From Dickeya oryzae (GTDB taxonomy: Bacteria; Pseudomonadota; Gammaproteobacteria; Enterobacterales; Enterobacteriaceae): 64,000 nucleotides of DNA. Of the stretch, positions 49,969 through 62,045 are shown one piece after another. The stretch's first letter is position 1. Every line of letters starts with the position of its first letter. Position numbers and translations under genes: made by a program. The notes beneath the pieces are model-generated. The model searched no databases, was not told the origin of the DNA, and worked only from the letters and a program-made list of their open reading frames with translations. Location of the stretch: contig NZ_SULL01000014.1 of assembly GCF_009372235.1 (NCBI RefSeq), positions 124,001 to 188,000 on the forward strand, written 5' to 3'.

Positions 49969-50559
49969 CTATCGAATAGTTATCTGTGTGGATAACGTAT
50001 TTCTTGGCGCGTTCGTTGATGTATCCTGGAATTGGAACTTACCGCTTTCATTTCCATCCAGATTATAATAACGCATCCAGCCTACAACGGTATAACCGGC
50101 CGGACAAGGGAAGGTATATTGCCCCCCAACATTACAAATAGTATCGGTTTGATAATTGGCGCTGCGTGGCAATAAATTGCTATTCATCCAGGCTACCGGA
50201 TTACTGCCGTAACCCATTTCCACTACAGCGACTCTTAGCAGCGAGCCACCATGGTCACAGGTGGTAGAGAACTGCCCGGATGTTATGTATTCCCAGTCGC
50301 AGTTTGATGACCCTACAGCGTAGATAGCAACGCGTGACAGCGCAGGTGCTGGAGCCCGCAGAGGACCAGAAGACGACGAACGAGGTGCCTCTTTGGTCGA
50401 AAAAAACGAACTGTTGCTTTCCAGCGGTTTAAATGCTGTCAGGCCTGATTCAATCGGCAGACCTGCCTCATCGGTATTATTAAGAGTTTGAGAATAACTG
50501 CCATGACTAAAAACTGCTGCGAGTGACAATAACAAAGGCAATCCAAATTGCTTTTTCAT
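49969..50559 (-). CDS. Orphan secreted protein, unknown function
   Basis: A 196-residue protein I do not recognise. It has a clear signal peptide (MKKQFGLPLLLSLAAVFSHGSYS), a Ser/Pro-rich linker (about 25-75) and a C-terminal domain with four cysteines (SNCDWE, TTCDHGG, TICNVGG, FPCPAGY) that could form two disulfides. No lipobox, repeat or membrane helix follows. It starts at ATG 50559, with GGAG 6 bases away. It sits between sohB and yciN, adjacent in E. coli, in AT-rich DNA, so horizontal acquisition and H-NS silencing are likely. Periplasmic or extracellular location is inferred. Confidence 0.7.
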   Translation of the reverse strand: MKKQFGLPLLLSLAAVFSHGSYSQTLNNTDEAGLPIESGLTAFKPLESNSSFFSTKEAPRSSSSGPLRAPAPALSRVAIYAVGSSNCDWEYITSGQFSTTCDHGGSLLRVAVVEMGYGSNPVAWMNSNLLPRSANYQTDTICNVGGQYTFPCPAGYTVVGWMRYYNLDGNESGKFQFQDTSTNAPRNTLSTQITIR

Positions 50560-50611
50560 AACACTCTCCAATAAATGATTTTTAATGGATGCCGATAAGG
50601 CATCGTTCGAG

Positions 50612-50639
50612 AGTATAAGTAATGATTCTTGTTATGTAA
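50612..50639 (-). promoter_or_regulatory. Predicted promoter of the orphan gene
   Basis: On the minus strand TTACAT (50634-50639) and TATACT (50612-50617) are spaced 16 bases apart, about 53 bases before the start codon, inside AT-rich DNA. Confidence 0.5.
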
Positions 50640-50883
50640 ATAAATAGCAATTTTTGTTGTGAAATGTTTTCTGTGCTTTTAAAAGGATCTCATTTAAATA
50701 ATATTTTTTTAAATTAAGTCCATTATATTTCTTTTTAAATTATTTGCGTGTTGTTAATGGTAGCGTTACCATTCTCAATTATGACGACATAAAAAGTGTA
50801 GTCATAGCATGACTGACAGTTGGTAACCGGGAATACATAAAAGAAATATCAGTGAATGCCAAACGATACGTGAATCGGGAAGC
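50640..50883. other. AT-rich gene-free stretch between orphan gene and yciN
   Basis: No gene seen. The segment at about 50640-50750 is very AT-rich. A small palindrome, GGTAGCGTTACC, occurs near 50759-50770. Confidence 0.4.
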
Positions 50884-50925
50884 GTAAAAACACCGCGAAG
50901 GCACCGGGCGCAGTGGTCCCGGTGC
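50884..50925 (-). terminator. Terminator after yciN
   Basis: The stem GCACCGGG / CCCGGTGC lies just beyond the yciN stop. A short CTTCGCGGTG spacer precedes a TTTTT run on the minus strand. The T run is not immediately adjacent, so strength is uncertain. Confidence 0.55.
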
Positions 50926-50935
50926 AAGGTTGGCA

Positions 50936-51205
50936 TTAATCGATGAGTTGGTATTTTTCTGACAAGACGTGCGCCAGATGCTTGAACATGTTGAACACGG
51001 CGGTGGTTTTGTTGGTGGGGAGCCCGTCGTTATCGAGAAAGTACTCGCCGCGGAACACCAGCACCCCATTCTTCTGTTCGACTGCATTGGCGATCATGCC
51101 ATGCAGATAATCTTCGTGATTTTGAATCAGTGTATTGGCTTCCTGTAACAGGGCTTCACGGCTAATCGGTGTTTTTTCTTCATTTATGTGCATAAAACCA
51201 GGCAT
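50936..51205 (-). CDS. yciN: YciN, DUF2498 protein
   Basis: An 89-residue protein (E. coli YciN 83) of unknown function in the DUF2498 family. It shares [40 protein letters not shown] and the conserved C-terminus [19 protein letters not shown]. The start ATG at 51205 has GGAG nine bases upstream; a second ATG four codons later is possible. It is divergent from topA as in E. coli. Confidence 0.92.
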   Translation of the reverse strand: MPGFMHINEEKTPISREALLQEANTLIQNHEDYLHGMIANAVEQKNGVLVFRGEYFLDNDGLPTNKTTAVFNMFKHLAHVLSEKYQLID

Positions 51206-51644
51206 GGTCTTTCTCTCCTGCTAGTAACCCTAGTTTTTCTGGCGCTATTGTAACGTTTGAGCGGGATTTAGCGCAAATGGACTGATTTTTAGTCACTCTA
51301 TTGCCGATAAACACAAGAGCAATGATTGGCGAAAACAGGTTTTACATGCTAATTAGGTTGCGTGGTGCTATTTATCAGGTAGAGTGTGGGATTTTGCATC
51401 GTCGGGCGGAAAAGTTGCGTTACACCGGGATAGAGCCGGTTGCTGGTGAGTGCGATGCAGTAAAGAATAATCCTGATTGATCATAGGGTTGCGGCGCAGT
51501 GGATGCGTGCGGCGCACCATCGCCGCGTTAAAAAAACGATTTCCCGCAACCGTGATGGTTCAGGCTACGCCGGCTGGAAAGCCAGAGCGAGTAACTGAGA
51601 AAGTTTTTTCTTTTTTCAAAGAATTCAGTAGGTAACAATATATT
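51206..51644. promoter_or_regulatory. Divergent yciN/topA upstream region
   Basis: A 439-bp spacer with no gene. E. coli topA has several promoters, including heat-shock and Fis-controlled ones, and the size here fits that. I cannot assign -35/-10 boxes confidently. The final 50 bases before topA are A/T-rich. Confidence 0.45.
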
Positions 51645-54266
51645 ATGGGTAAAGCTCTCGTTATCGTCGAGTCCCCGGCAAAGGCCAAAACGATTAATAA
51701 GTACCTTGGCAATGACTACGTGGTGAAGTCCAGTGTAGGGCATGTACGTGACTTGCCGACCAGTGGTTCGGGTTCCGCGAGCAAGAAGGGCGCTGAAGGC
51801 TCTGCCGAGAAAACCAAAAGTGGTGAGAAAGCCAAGAAAGCGGTCAAAAAAGATGAAAAAACCGCGCTGGTTAATCGCATGGGCGTTGATCCGTACCATG
51901 GCTGGCAAGCCCATTATGAGATCCTGCCCGGTAAGGAGAAAGTGGTCTCAGAGTTAAAAACGCTGGCACAGAATGCTGACCACATTTACCTCGCAACCGA
52001 CCTTGACCGCGAAGGGGAAGCCATTGCGTGGCACCTGCGGGAGATTATCGGTGGTGATGACAAGCGGTTTAGCCGTGTGGTGTTTAACGAAATCACCAAG
52101 AATGCCATTCGCCAGGCGTTTGAAAAACCAGGCGAGCTGAATATCAACCGTGTTAATGCCCAACAGGCACGCCGTTTTATGGATCGCGTGGTGGGGTACA
52201 TGGTGTCGCCGCTGCTGTGGAAGAAGATTGCCCGCGGATTGTCTGCCGGACGAGTGCAGTCAGTGGCGGTGCGTCTGGTCGTCGAGCGCGAGCGTGAAAT
52301 CAAAGCGTTTGTGCCGGAAGAGTACTGGGAATTACATGCCGATCTGCTGGCGAATGCCGAGACGGCATTGCAGATGCAGGTAACGCATCATCAGGGTAAA
52401 CCCTTCCGTCCGGTCAATCAGGCACAGACACAGGCGGCGCTCAGCCTGCTGGAAAAAGCCAGTTATGTGGTCGCTGAACGGGAAGACAAACCGACCAGCA
52501 GCAAACCGGGTGCTCCTTTTATTACGTCTACGCTGCAACAAGCCGCCAGTACCCGCCTGGGCTTTGGCGTGAAAAAAACCATGATGATGGCGCAGCGACT
52601 GTATGAAGCCGGTCACATCACCTATATGCGTACCGACTCCACGAACCTGAGTCAGGATGCGCTGGTGATGGCGCGTGATTATATCCAGAGTGAATTTGGT
52701 AAACGCTATCTGCCGGATGCCGCTAACTTGTACACCAGCAAGGAAAATTCACAGGAAGCGCATGAAGCGATCCGTCCTTCCGATGTCAAGGTACTGGCTG
52801 ACCAGCTTAAAGACATGGAAGCTGATGCACAAAAACTGTATCAACTGATTTGGCGGCAGTTCGTGGCGTGTCAGATGACCCCGGCCCAGTACGACTCCAC
52901 GACACTGGTGGTCAGTGCCGGAGATTATCAACTGCGCGCCAAGGGGCGTACCCTGCGTTTTGATGGCTGGACCAAAGTGATGCCGGCATTGCGCAAGAGC
53001 GATGAAGACCGGACGTTGCCAGTTGTTGAAGTCGGACAAGCGTTGTCGTTGGAAAAATTGTTGCCAAGTCAGCATTTTACCAAGCCACCGGCACGTTACA
53101 GTGAGGCGTCGCTGGTTAAGGAACTGGAAAAGCGCGGTATCGGCCGTCCTTCTACCTATGCGGCTATCATTTCTACGATTCAGGATCGTGGTTATGTTCG
53201 GGTAGAAAATCGTCGTTTCTATGCGGAAAAAATGGGGGAAATCGTCACTGACCGGCTGGAAGATAACTTCCGCGAGTTGATGAATTATGATTTCACCGCA
53301 CGTATGGAAAACAGCCTTGACCTGGTCGCCAACAGCCAGGCCGAGTGGAAAGCGGTGCTGGACGAATTCTTTGCCGAATTCAGCAAGCAACTGGAAACCG
53401 CCGAGTTGGAGCCGGATGAAGGTGGGATGAAGCCGAACCAGATGGTGATCACCAGCATTGATTGCCCGACGTGTAGTCGTCAGATGGGCATTCGAACCGC
53501 CAGTACCGGTGTGTTTTTGGGGTGTTCTGGTTATGCGTTGCCGCCGAAAGAGCGCTGCAAAACTACCATTAACCTGATCCCGGAAGCAGAAGTACTGAAT
53601 GTGCTGGAAGGTGATGAGGCTGAGACCAATGCGCTGCGTGCTCGTCGGCGTTGTTCGAAATGTGGTACGGCGATGGACAGTTATCTCATCGACAATCAGC
53701 GTAAGCTGCATGTGTGCGGTAACAATCCATCCTGCGATGGCTATGAGATTGAACACGGCGAATTCCGGCTGAAAGGGTATGATGGCCCTGTCGTTGAGTG
53801 CGAGAAGTGTGGTTCGGAAATGCACCTGAAAATGGGGCGTTTCGGCAAGTACATGGCCTGTACCAACGAAAGCTGCGGCAATACCCGTAAAATTCTGCGT
53901 AACGGTGAAGTTGCACCGCCGAAAGAAGACCCGGTTCCTTTGCCGGAGCTGGCGTGTGAAAAATCCGACGCGTATTTTGTGCTGCGCGACGGCGCTGCCG
54001 GTGTGTTCCTGGCAGCCAATACGTTCCCTAAATCACGGGAAACCCGTGCGCCACTGGTGGAAGAGCTGGTGCGCTTCCGTGATCGCCTGCCGGAAAAGCT
54101 GCGTTATCTGGCTGATGCGCCGGTAACCGACCCGGAAGGCAATAAAACGCTGGTGCGGTTTAGCCGTAAGACCAAACAACAGTATGTCTCTTCTGAAAAA
54201 GAAGGAAAGGCAACGGGATGGTCGGCGTTCTATGTTGACGGTAAATGGGCCGAGGCCTCGCGTTAA
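51645..54266 (+). CDS. topA: DNA topoisomerase I
   Basis: Type IA enzyme relaxing negative supercoils. The 873 residues include the toprim start [21 protein letters not shown], a Lys-rich insertion after [11 protein letters not shown] (about 48-75), the acidic toprim motif [15 protein letters not shown], and the catalytic Tyr in [14 protein letters not shown] near residue 328. Three C-terminal zinc ribbons (CPTC...C, CSKCGTAM...C, CEKCGSEM...C) and a ribbon-like tail follow. E. coli TopA is 865. The insertion in the toprim region is somewhat longer. Confidence 0.97.
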   Translation: MGKALVIVESPAKAKTINKYLGNDYVVKSSVGHVRDLPTSGSGSASKKGAEGSAEKTKSGEKAKKAVKKDEKTALVNRMGVDPYHGWQAHYEILPGKEKVVSELKTLAQNADHIYLATDLDREGEAIAWHLREIIGGDDKRFSRVVFNEITKNAIRQAFEKPGELNINRVNAQQARRFMDRVVGYMVSPLLWKKIARGLSAGRVQSVAVRLVVEREREIKAFVPEEYWELHADLLANAETALQMQVTHHQGKPFRPVNQAQTQAALSLLEKASYVVAEREDKPTSSKPGAPFITSTLQQAASTRLGFGVKKTMMMAQRLYEAGHITYMRTDSTNLSQDALVMARDYIQSEFGKRYLPDAANLYTSKENSQEAHEAIRPSDVKVLADQLKDMEADAQKLYQLIWRQFVACQMTPAQYDSTTLVVSAGDYQLRAKGRTLRFDGWTKVMPALRKSDEDRTLPVVEVGQALSLEKLLPSQHFTKPPARYSEASLVKELEKRGIGRPSTYAAIISTIQDRGYVRVENRRFYAEKMGEIVTDRLEDNFRELMNYDFTARMENSLDLVANSQAEWKAVLDEFFAEFSKQLETAELEPDEGGMKPNQMVITSIDCPTCSRQMGIRTASTGVFLGCSGYALPPKERCKTTINLIPEAEVLNVLEGDEAETNALRARRRCSKCGTAMDSYLIDNQRKLHVCGNNPSCDGYEIEHGEFRLKGYDGPVVECEKCGSEMHLKMGRFGKYMACTNESCGNTRKILRNGEVAPPKEDPVPLPELACEKSDAYFVLRDGAAGVFLAANTFPKSRETRAPLVEELVRFRDRLPEKLRYLADAPVTDPEGNKTLVRFSRKTKQQYVSSEKEGKATGWSAFYVDGKWAEASR

Positions 54267-54325
54267 TTGTGCCGATAGTTGACTAAAACCGCATTTTTTC
54301 CCAGTGGTTACGGTTACATTACCTT

Positions 54326-54353
54326 AAGCCAGCCTGCACAGGCTGGCTTTTTT
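54326..54353 (+). terminator. Terminator after topA
   Basis: AAGCCAGCCTG / CAGGCTGGCTT is followed by six Ts, 60 bases after the topA stop. Confidence 0.92.
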
Positions 54354-54536
54354 GATCCATGAACCATGAATATCATCCGCAGGCAGCCGATAACAAAAAA
54401 GGAAATAAAAACCCGTTTTCCAGTACCAGTACTGTCTAACCGATATGGGAAATGGTTATATAAAATATTTTTTTATGATTAAATGGCATTTATCACATGG
54501 CGGGAATCTATACCGTTGCATTGAGCTGTCACCACC

Positions 54537-54564
54537 TTGTCAACGCAGATAACGTCAATAATAC
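54537..54564 (+). promoter_or_regulatory. Candidate cysB promoter
   Basis: TTGTCA (54537-54542) and TAATAC (54559-54564), spaced 16 bases, lie 42 bases before the cysB ATG. Confidence 0.5.
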
Positions 54565-54602
54565 AGATGCCGCCGCGCATGACATATTACGGAATGGGAT
54601 AA

Positions 54603-55580
<978 letters not shown>

Positions 55581-55613
55581 TCAATCCATTTTTACGCCGC
55601 GACATAATGCAAC

Positions 55614-55637
55614 AAGGGCAGGTGAAAACCTGCCCTT
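55614..55637. terminator. Bidirectional terminator between cysB and nth
   Basis: The perfect stem AAGGGCAGGT / ACCTGCCCTT with a GAAA loop lies between the convergent genes cysB and nth. Confidence 0.85.
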
Positions 55638-55664
55638 ATCATGAGAGGAAACGGCTGTTGTCGG

Positions 55665-56300
55665 TCAAATATCGACTTTTTCTTTATATTCGCACAAGTC
55701 TTCTATCAGACATGCGCCACAACGTGGTTTCCGGGCAACACAGGTATAACGGCCGTGGAGAATCAGCCAGTGGTGGCAGTCGACTTTAAATTCAGCCGGG
55801 ACGTATTTCAGTAATTTTTCTTCTACCTGCTCGACGTTTTTGCCCGGTGCGAAATGGGTACGATTGCAGACACGAAAAATGTGTGTGTCGACTGCGATGG
55901 TGGGCCAGCCAAAGGCGGTATTCAATACGACATTGGCGGTTTTGCGCCCCACACCCGGCAGGGCTTCCAGTGCGGCACGATCTTCCGGCACCTGACCCTG
56001 ATGTTTTTCCAGCAGAATGCGGCAGGTTTTGATGATGTTCTCCGCCTTGCTGTTAAATAACCCGATCGTTTTGATATACGCTTTCACGCCTTCCACGCCC
56101 AAGTCCAGCATAGCCTGTGGCGTATTCGCGATCGGGTAGAGTTTTTCTGTTGCTTTATTGACGCTCACATCGGTTGCCTGTGCGGACAGCAGTACCGAAA
56201 TGAGCAACTCAAACGGCGAGTTGAATGTTAGCTCGGTGGTCGGATGGGGATTGTTGTCCCGCAAGCGACTAAGAATGGCAATCCGTTTCTCTTTGTTCAT
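55665..56300 (-). CDS. nth: Endonuclease III
   Basis: Base-excision glycosylase/AP lyase for oxidised pyrimidines, 211 residues as in E. coli. It has the helix-hairpin-helix LPGVGRKTANVVLN with the catalytic Lys, the catalytic Asp in VDTHIFRVCNR, and the [4Fe-4S] cysteines of C-X6-C-X2-C-X5-C near the end (CVARKPRCGACLIEDLC). It is the last gene after rsxE, separated by 16 bp, and probably belongs to the rsx operon. Confidence 0.97.
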   Translation of the reverse strand: MNKEKRIAILSRLRDNNPHPTTELTFNSPFELLISVLLSAQATDVSVNKATEKLYPIANTPQAMLDLGVEGVKAYIKTIGLFNSKAENIIKTCRILLEKHQGQVPEDRAALEALPGVGRKTANVVLNTAFGWPTIAVDTHIFRVCNRTHFAPGKNVEQVEEKLLKYVPAEFKVDCHHWLILHGRYTCVARKPRCGACLIEDLCEYKEKVDI

Positions 56301-56316
56301 GTTGTCCCGCGTTCTG

Positions 56317-57012
56317 TTATTCCGCTAACGTTTGTGATGAACCGATGACGGCAGGGCGTACCGCACGGGCCTGGCGCTGTTTTCGTTTCTCGTCGATAAG
56401 GTACTTACCGGCCAGCATCATTCCCAGCCCAATAAACGCGCCGGGTGGCAGAATCATCAACAGGAATGGCGAATCCATATGTACCACCTCAACGCGCAGT
56501 ACCCGTGCCCAACTGCCCAGCAGCAGGTCAGCGCCATCAAACAAGGTACCGTTGCCAAGGATTTCTCGTATCGCCCCCAGCACAAACAGCGCACTGGTGG
56601 CCCCGAGCCCCATGAACAACCCATCCAGCGCGGACAGTATCACCGTATTTTTAGAAGCGAAGGCTTCCGCTCGCCCAATCACGATGCAGTTGGTCACGAT
56701 CAACGGGATAAAAATGCCCAGCGACTGATACAACCCATAGGCGTAAGCATTGATCAGCATTTGCACGATGGTGACCACCGAGGCAATAAGCATGACGTAA
56801 ATCGGAATGCGAATTTCGCCTGGCACCCAGCGGCGCAACGCTGAAACGGCAATATTAGTGCAGGCCAGTACCAGAGTGGTCGCCAGCCCAAGTCCGAGTG
56901 CGTTCGTGGCCGTTGAGGTAACAGCCAGCAGTGGGCAGAGCCCCAGCAGTTGTACCAGTGCAGAATTGTTTTTCCACAATCCCTGCAAGGCCAGTTCCTT
57001 CGTCTGGTTCAT
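56317..57012 (-). CDS. rsxE: Rsx/Rnf electron transport subunit RsxE
   Basis: Integral membrane subunit of the Rsx complex, which in E. coli reduces the [2Fe-2S] cluster of SoxR. It has about 231 residues and six helices. Its [29 protein letters not shown] and [26 protein letters not shown] segments resemble RsxA. I chose ATG 57012, matching MSEIKDV in E. coli; it overlaps the rsxG stop (ATGA). Confidence 0.95.
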   Translation of the reverse strand: MNQTKELALQGLWKNNSALVQLLGLCPLLAVTSTATNALGLGLATTLVLACTNIAVSALRRWVPGEIRIPIYVMLIASVVTIVQMLINAYAYGLYQSLGIFIPLIVTNCIVIGRAEAFASKNTVILSALDGLFMGLGATSALFVLGAIREILGNGTLFDGADLLLGSWARVLRVEVVHMDSPFLLMILPPGAFIGLGMMLAGKYLIDEKRKQRQARAVRPAVIGSSQTLAE

Positions 57013-57641
57013 GGTTTCTCTCCACATGGCGTCAGGCTGGATAAACGCGGCGGCAAGGTCTGCAAAAACAACACGCTGCGTTTCACGGCGTTCACCACCG
57101 CTCGCGGGGTAATGGTGGCACCGGTAAATTGGTCAAACTGGCCGCCGTCTTTTTTCACCGCCCAGCGGCTGTCCTGCGGGCCCGTTATCGTCTGGCCGGT
57201 AAAACCGGTTATCCAGTTGGAAATACGAATGTCGATCTTATCCCCCAGGCCAGGGGTTTCGTGATGTTCGGTAACACGTGTTCCCAGCACGTTACCATGA
57301 AAGTCTGCGCCAATCAGCAGGTGGATTGCGCCGGAATAACCGTCTGGCGCGGTACTTTCCAGTGCCGCGGCGACGGGGGTACCGTCGTGGCGTGCGATAT
57401 ACACGCGGTGTGGCGAGGTTGACCCCAACACCGGGTCAGTCACCAGATAACATTCGCTAAGCAGATTGTTGTTATACCGATTGGCAGGCAGTACCTGATC
57501 AAGCAGGGCGCGCTGTTGCGCGGTGACCTGCTGTGAAATGGTGCTTTCGGTCAGATAGTTGACCAGCGCTGTCAAGCCGGTAGTGAACGCGGCAAACAAG
57601 GCCAGTGTCGTCGCATGGCGACGCATTGTGGTCAGCAACAT
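57009..57641 (-). CDS. rsxG: Rsx/Rnf electron transport subunit RsxG
   Basis: Membrane-anchored flavoprotein subunit with covalently bound FMN. One N-terminal helix ([20 protein letters not shown]) is followed by a periplasmic domain ending in the FMN-attachment motif [14 protein letters not shown] (Thr near residue 175). Length 210 agrees with E. coli RsxG (206). Translationally coupled to rsxE. Confidence 0.95.
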   Translation of the reverse strand: MLLTTMRRHATTLALFAAFTTGLTALVNYLTESTISQQVTAQQRALLDQVLPANRYNNNLLSECYLVTDPVLGSTSPHRVYIARHDGTPVAAALESTAPDGYSGAIHLLIGADFHGNVLGTRVTEHHETPGLGDKIDIRISNWITGFTGQTITGPQDSRWAVKKDGGQFDQFTGATITPRAVVNAVKRSVLFLQTLPPRLSSLTPCGEKP

Positions 57642-57650
57642 AATCCGTCC

Positions 57651-58703
57651 TTAACGATGGCCATAAGCGCGCGGTTTGGTGAAGTAATCAATCAACGGTA
57701 CGGTAATGTTGGCCAGTAATACCGCGAAGGCTACACCATCGGGATAACCACCATAGGTACGAATCGTCCATACCAGTATGCCGATCAGCGCACCGAATAT
57801 CAGACGACCCTTGGGGGTGGTCGACGCCGTTACCGGATCGGTCGCGATAAAGAACGCGCCCAGCATCGTGGCACCGGAAAACAGATGGAGCAGCGGCGGG
57901 GCGCTGATCTCTGGATGAAGATGCCAGCCAGCCAGCGCGCACAAGGACAACGCAAGCAGAAAGCTCAACGGGATCTGCCAGTGAATGACTCGCAACAGCA
58001 GCATAAACAGACCACCAGCCAGAAACGCCAGATTAATCCATTGCCAGCCTAACCCACCCAATACACCGCTGAATAATGGCTGATGCAACAACACATCGGG
58101 TTGATGGCCGCTGCGCAAGCCGGTTTTGAAGGCATCAAGCGGTGTCGCCTGACTAATACCATCGACACCCTGGATCAGTTGCTGGATAGTCTGGCCTGCT
58201 GTGCCATGGCCGGTAAAGATAGCCATCAGCGCCTCCTGAAAATCGACAGGAGAGGCTTGTAATCCCTGTGGAGGTAGCCAACTGGTCATTTGCACCGGAA
58301 ATGAAATCAACAGAACCACATAACCTATCATCGCGGGGTTAAACGGGTTCTGCCCCAGTCCGCCATACAATTGCTTGGCGATGATAATCGCGAAGGTTGT
58401 TCCCAACACGACCATCCACCAAGGGGTAAAAGGGGGCAAGCTGACAGCCAGTAAGACCGCGGTTAACAGTGCGGAGCTGTCCAGCAATGTTTCCAGCACC
58501 GGGCGTTTTCGCAAGGCCAGGATGACCGCTTCGGTAAAAAGTGCGGTGATGCTGGCGAGTGCCAATTGAATCAGGTTGCCGTACCCGAAAAACCATGCTT
58601 GCGCTACGATGCCGGGCACGCAGGCGAGCAAGACCCAACGCATAATCGCGCGAGTGGACTGGCGGTTATGGGTAAACGGTGAGGGTGCGATTCTAAAAGC
58701 CAT
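57651..58703 (-). CDS. rsxD: Rsx/Rnf electron transport subunit RsxD
   Basis: NqrB/RnfD-type membrane subunit of 350 residues with nine or so helices. The FMN-attachment site lies in [11 protein letters not shown]-following periplasmic loop ([12 protein letters not shown], Thr near residue 187). [19 protein letters not shown] and [20 protein letters not shown] are family signatures. The start ATG immediately follows the rsxC stop. Confidence 0.95.
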   Translation of the reverse strand: MAFRIAPSPFTHNRQSTRAIMRWVLLACVPGIVAQAWFFGYGNLIQLALASITALFTEAVILALRKRPVLETLLDSSALLTAVLLAVSLPPFTPWWMVVLGTTFAIIIAKQLYGGLGQNPFNPAMIGYVVLLISFPVQMTSWLPPQGLQASPVDFQEALMAIFTGHGTAGQTIQQLIQGVDGISQATPLDAFKTGLRSGHQPDVLLHQPLFSGVLGGLGWQWINLAFLAGGLFMLLLRVIHWQIPLSFLLALSLCALAGWHLHPEISAPPLLHLFSGATMLGAFFIATDPVTASTTPKGRLIFGALIGILVWTIRTYGGYPDGVAFAVLLANITVPLIDYFTKPRAYGHR

Positions 58704-60881
58704 TTAATCCTCTTGCGATGCCGACAATGCGGCGGCTTTACGTGCTTTAACCCGGGCAATAGCGGCGGCGACCGCCGCTTTACGTGGGTCGAGGCTGTCG
58801 TTCTGGGTGGCATCGCCCGGTGCAGCAGTGAGATCACTGTCGGGGGCGGTGACTGCTGTTAATGGGAATGCTTCAGGTGACGTTGTCACGTTCTCTGCGT
58901 TGTCGGCCTGTCTGGTGCTATCAGATAGTGCCGCTTTACGGGCTTTAACCCGGGCGATAGCGGCGGCGACGGCGGCTTTGCGCGGGTCGAGGTTGTCATT
59001 CTGGGTGGCATCGCCCTGTGCAGCCGAGAGACTACTGTCTGGGGCGGTGACTGCCGTTAATGGGGGTGTTTCAGGTGACGTTGTCACGCTCTCTGCGTTA
59101 TCAGCCTGTCCGGTGCTATCAGATAGCCCCGTTTTACGAGCTTTAACCCGGGCAATGGCTGCCGCGACCGCCGCTTTACGCGGGTCAGCCTTGTCGCTTG
59201 TTACCGCATCGGCGGCTTTGGGGATATCGTCGGGCGTGGTATCCAGTGCTTTTTCCGCCTGCCGTTCACGTAGTTGCGCTTTGCGCGCCTCGCGGGCAGC
59301 AATAACGGTACTGTTATCCGGCAACTGTCCTGGTTCAATGCGGATGTCGGGTTTCACGGCGGTGGCCTGTTTATTCCGCACTCTTTCCAGCGCGGCCATC
59401 ACGGCGCTTTTATCGGTAGCTGCGACACTGGCGGCGGCCTGTTTATGTCGTTCTTCACGCGAGCGTTTTTCGCGCTCCAACCGAGCCTGACGTGCATCAA
59501 AACGCGCTTTCGCTTCAGCGGCTTTGCGGGATTCCTGATCCAGCGCCTGAATCTCGGCTTTTTCCTGGCGGTAATATTGCACCAGCGGGATATTGCTGGG
59601 GCAAACATAGGCGCAGGCACCGCATTCGATACAGTCGAACAGGTGGTGCTGGCGCGCTTTTTCGTGTTCTTGTCCCCGGCTAAACCAGTAGAGTTGCTGC
59701 GGTAGCAGCCCTGCCGGACAGGCATCGGCGCACTTGCCGCAACGAATACAGGCCTGCTCTTCTTCCGGCGGCTGAATTTCATCGCGGGCAGGGGCCAGAA
59801 TACAGTTACTGGTCTTGATGATCGGCACGTCCAGTGCTGGCAGAGTGAACCCCATCAGCGGCCCGCCCATAATGACCATCGGTTGGGTCGTGGTGACGTG
59901 ATAACCGGCATGGCGCAGCAAATGACGTACCGGCGTCCCCAGCCGCGCCCAGACGTTACCCGGTTGGCGTAACGCATCACCGGTGAGGGTGACGACACGT
60001 TCGGTTAAGGGTTCGCCATCAATAACGGCGCGTTTGATAGCATAGGCGGTGCCGACGTTTTGCATCAGCACGCCAATAGACGCTGAATGCTTGCCGAATG
60101 GCACTTCTTTGCCCGTCAGAATGCGGGTTAGCTGTTTGGCCCCGCCAGAGGGGTATTTGGTGGGAATGACGCGCATTTGAATGCGTGGGTAATCCACCAG
60201 TGCAACACGCAGCGCCGTAATGGCTTCCGGCTTGTTGTCTTCAATACCCAGCAGGATACGTTGAGGTTGTAGCAGGTGGTCAAGAATATCGACCCCTTGT
60301 GCAATTTCCTGTGCGCACTCTTGCATCAGCCGGTCGTCGGCGGTGATATAGGGCTCGCATTCAGCGGCATTGATGATCAGCGTCTCGATGCCGCGCAGGC
60401 CGCCCTGTAATTTGGCGGCGGTGGGGAAACCTGCGCCACCCAGCCCGGCGATACCGGCTTGATGCAGATGTTCCACCAATTCGGATGCTGTTGCCTGACG
60501 ATAGTCGACCAGCTTACGGCGTTCACACCAGCGGTCTACTCCATCTGGGATAATAATGATGCTCAGTTCCGTCAACCCGGAGGGATGGTTGCTCATATGC
60601 TGACGGATGGCATGTACGGTGCCGGAGGTTGGCGCATGCACTGGCAGCATACGGCCAAAGCCACGCGTCAACGGTTGCCCACGGAGTACCGGATCACCGA
60701 CTTTGACGCACAGGTCGCCTTCCGGACCAAGATGTTGCTTGAGCGGGATTATCAGATAGTCAGGCATAGGAACCTGGCGCAGCGGTATCTGACTGGATTG
60801 GGTTTTCATTTCCGGAGGGTGAATCCCGCCCGCAAAATCCCAGATTCTGTCTTTTCTAAAGGCGGCGAACAGCTTAAACAT
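58704..60881 (-). CDS. rsxC: Rsx/Rnf electron transport subunit RsxC
   Basis: NADH-side subunit of 725 residues. It has an N-terminal RnfC barrel ([19 protein letters not shown]), an NADH/FMN Rossmann-like region ([19 protein letters not shown]), two 4Fe-4S motifs ([17 protein letters not shown] and [18 protein letters not shown], near 375 and 415) and a long charged Ala-rich tail. The tail has three repeats of [18 protein letters not shown] spaced 66 residues apart. E. coli RsxC has a similar tail of variable length. It overlaps rsxB by 8 bp. Confidence 0.95.
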   Translation of the reverse strand: MFKLFAAFRKDRIWDFAGGIHPPEMKTQSSQIPLRQVPMPDYLIIPLKQHLGPEGDLCVKVGDPVLRGQPLTRGFGRMLPVHAPTSGTVHAIRQHMSNHPSGLTELSIIIIPDGVDRWCERRKLVDYRQATASELVEHLHQAGIAGLGGAGFPTAAKLQGGLRGIETLIINAAECEPYITADDRLMQECAQEIAQGVDILDHLLQPQRILLGIEDNKPEAITALRVALVDYPRIQMRVIPTKYPSGGAKQLTRILTGKEVPFGKHSASIGVLMQNVGTAYAIKRAVIDGEPLTERVVTLTGDALRQPGNVWARLGTPVRHLLRHAGYHVTTTQPMVIMGGPLMGFTLPALDVPIIKTSNCILAPARDEIQPPEEEQACIRCGKCADACPAGLLPQQLYWFSRGQEHEKARQHHLFDCIECGACAYVCPSNIPLVQYYRQEKAEIQALDQESRKAAEAKARFDARQARLEREKRSREERHKQAAASVAATDKSAVMAALERVRNKQATAVKPDIRIEPGQLPDNSTVIAAREARKAQLRERQAEKALDTTPDDIPKAADAVTSDKADPRKAAVAAAIARVKARKTGLSDSTGQADNAESVTTSPETPPLTAVTAPDSSLSAAQGDATQNDNLDPRKAAVAAAIARVKARKAALSDSTRQADNAENVTTSPEAFPLTAVTAPDSDLTAAPGDATQNDSLDPRKAAVAAAIARVKARKAAALSASQED
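58733..59190 (-). repeat. 198-bp repeats in the rsxC tail
   Basis: The block encoding [18 protein letters not shown] occurs three times at a 198-bp (66-codon) spacing; the marker GCTTTAACCCGGGC lies at 58744, 58942 and 59140. The intervening linkers are also similar, so the tail arose by in-frame tandem duplication. Confidence 0.9.
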
Positions 60882-61464
60882 GGTTTTCGATCACACGGTT
60901 TTCCGCCTGGATGACTCGCACCGGAATGGTGTCGAGATTCCATTTCCAGTTGGCGGTTGTCGGCGCTAAAGGTCTTAAGTCAATACAATCCGTCGGGCAG
61001 GGGGCCACACACAGGTTGCAACCGGTGCACAGATCACGGATGACGGTATGAACGGCACGCGTGGAACCGATAATGGCGTCGACCGGGCAGGCCTGAATAC
61101 ATTTGGTACAACCGATGCAGTTTGCTTCGTCTATCCAGGCGACCTGCGGTTCCGGCTTTTGCGGCGTATCGGCATCCAGCGGCTGCGGCTCAATATTCAG
61201 GCGCTCCGCCAGTTTAAGCATGAGCGGCTCTCCGCCCGGCACGCATTTGTTGATGAGCTCGCCATTGAGGGCGATCGCTTCGGCATAAGGTCGGCAACCT
61301 GGATAGCCACACTGACCACACTGACTCTGTGGCAGCATTGCTTCCAGATGTTCTACCACCGGATCCGCTTCCACACGAAAGCGTCGGGAGGCGAATCCCA
61401 GAATAAGCCCGGACACTATCGCCAGCGCGCTGAGAGCGACAATAGCCATTCCGATCGTGTTCAT
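60874..61464 (-). CDS. rsxB: Rsx/Rnf electron transport subunit RsxB
   Basis: Iron-sulfur subunit of about 196 residues. An N-terminal helix precedes a 4Fe-4S domain with [16 protein letters not shown] near residue 50 and two ferredoxin motifs [16 protein letters not shown] and [16 protein letters not shown]. The start overlaps the rsxA stop (TGATG). E. coli RsxB is 192. Confidence 0.95.
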   Translation of the reverse strand: MNTIGMAIVALSALAIVSGLILGFASRRFRVEADPVVEHLEAMLPQSQCGQCGYPGCRPYAEAIALNGELINKCVPGGEPLMLKLAERLNIEPQPLDADTPQKPEPQVAWIDEANCIGCTKCIQACPVDAIIGSTRAVHTVIRDLCTGCNLCVAPCPTDCIDLRPLAPTTANWKWNLDTIPVRVIQAENRVIENHV

Positions 61465-62045
61465 CACAGTTTCACCAACCCGGTAAAGCCCATAAAGGCC
61501 AGCGACATCAGCCCAGCAGTCACCAGTGCTATTGATGACCCGCGAAACGGTGCCGGTACATCGGCGACGGCAAGGCGTTCACGCAGTGCCGCAAACAACA
61601 CCAGTACCAGTGAAAAGCCGACGGCAGCACTGAAACCATAAATGGTTGATTGCAGGAAATTGTGCGACTGATTGACGCTTAACAATGCCACCCCAAGGAC
61701 GGCGCAGTTGGTGGTGATCAGCGGCAGAAAGATACCCAGTAAGCGGTAGAGCGCCGGGCTGGTTTTTCGCACCGCCAGTTCGGTGAATTGCACTACGACG
61801 GCAAACACCAGAATGAAAGCCAGCGTGCGCAGGTAGAGCAGGTTCAGCGGCAGCAAGACATAGGTGTTGACCAGCCAGGAAAATACCGACCCTATCGTCA
61901 TCACAAAGGTGGTGGCAAACCCCATGCCAATAGCGGCTTCCAGCTTTTTGGACACACCCATGAATGGGCATAGACCCAGGAATTTCACCAGTACGAAGTT
62001 GTTGACCAGAATCGTGCCAACAAACAGTAATACATATTCGCTCAT
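61464..62045 (-). CDS. rsxA: Rsx/Rnf electron transport subunit RsxA
   Basis: First gene of the operon, a 193-residue membrane subunit (E. coli 193) with six helices. [44 protein letters not shown]-type N-terminus and [16 protein letters not shown] are family signatures; the paired Cys residues probably hold a [2Fe-2S] cluster across RsxA/RsxE. No terminator separates it from rsxB. Confidence 0.96.
   Translation of the reverse strand: MSEYVLLFVGTILVNNFVLVKFLGLCPFMGVSKKLEAAIGMGFATTFVMTIGSVFSWLVNTYVLLPLNLLYLRTLAFILVFAVVVQFTELAVRKTSPALYRLLGIFLPLITTNCAVLGVALLSVNQSHNFLQSTIYGFSAAVGFSLVLVLFAALRERLAVADVPAPFRGSSIALVTAGLMSLAFMGFTGLVKL

Noticed and set aside
52749-53825. 358-codon minus-strand frame antisense to topA
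   Set aside because: A shadow of the high-GC coding sequence of topA, with His/Arg-rich nonsense composition.
58807-59490. 227-codon plus-strand frame antisense to rsxC
   Set aside because: Its apparent internal repeats are only the complement of the rsxC tail repeats.
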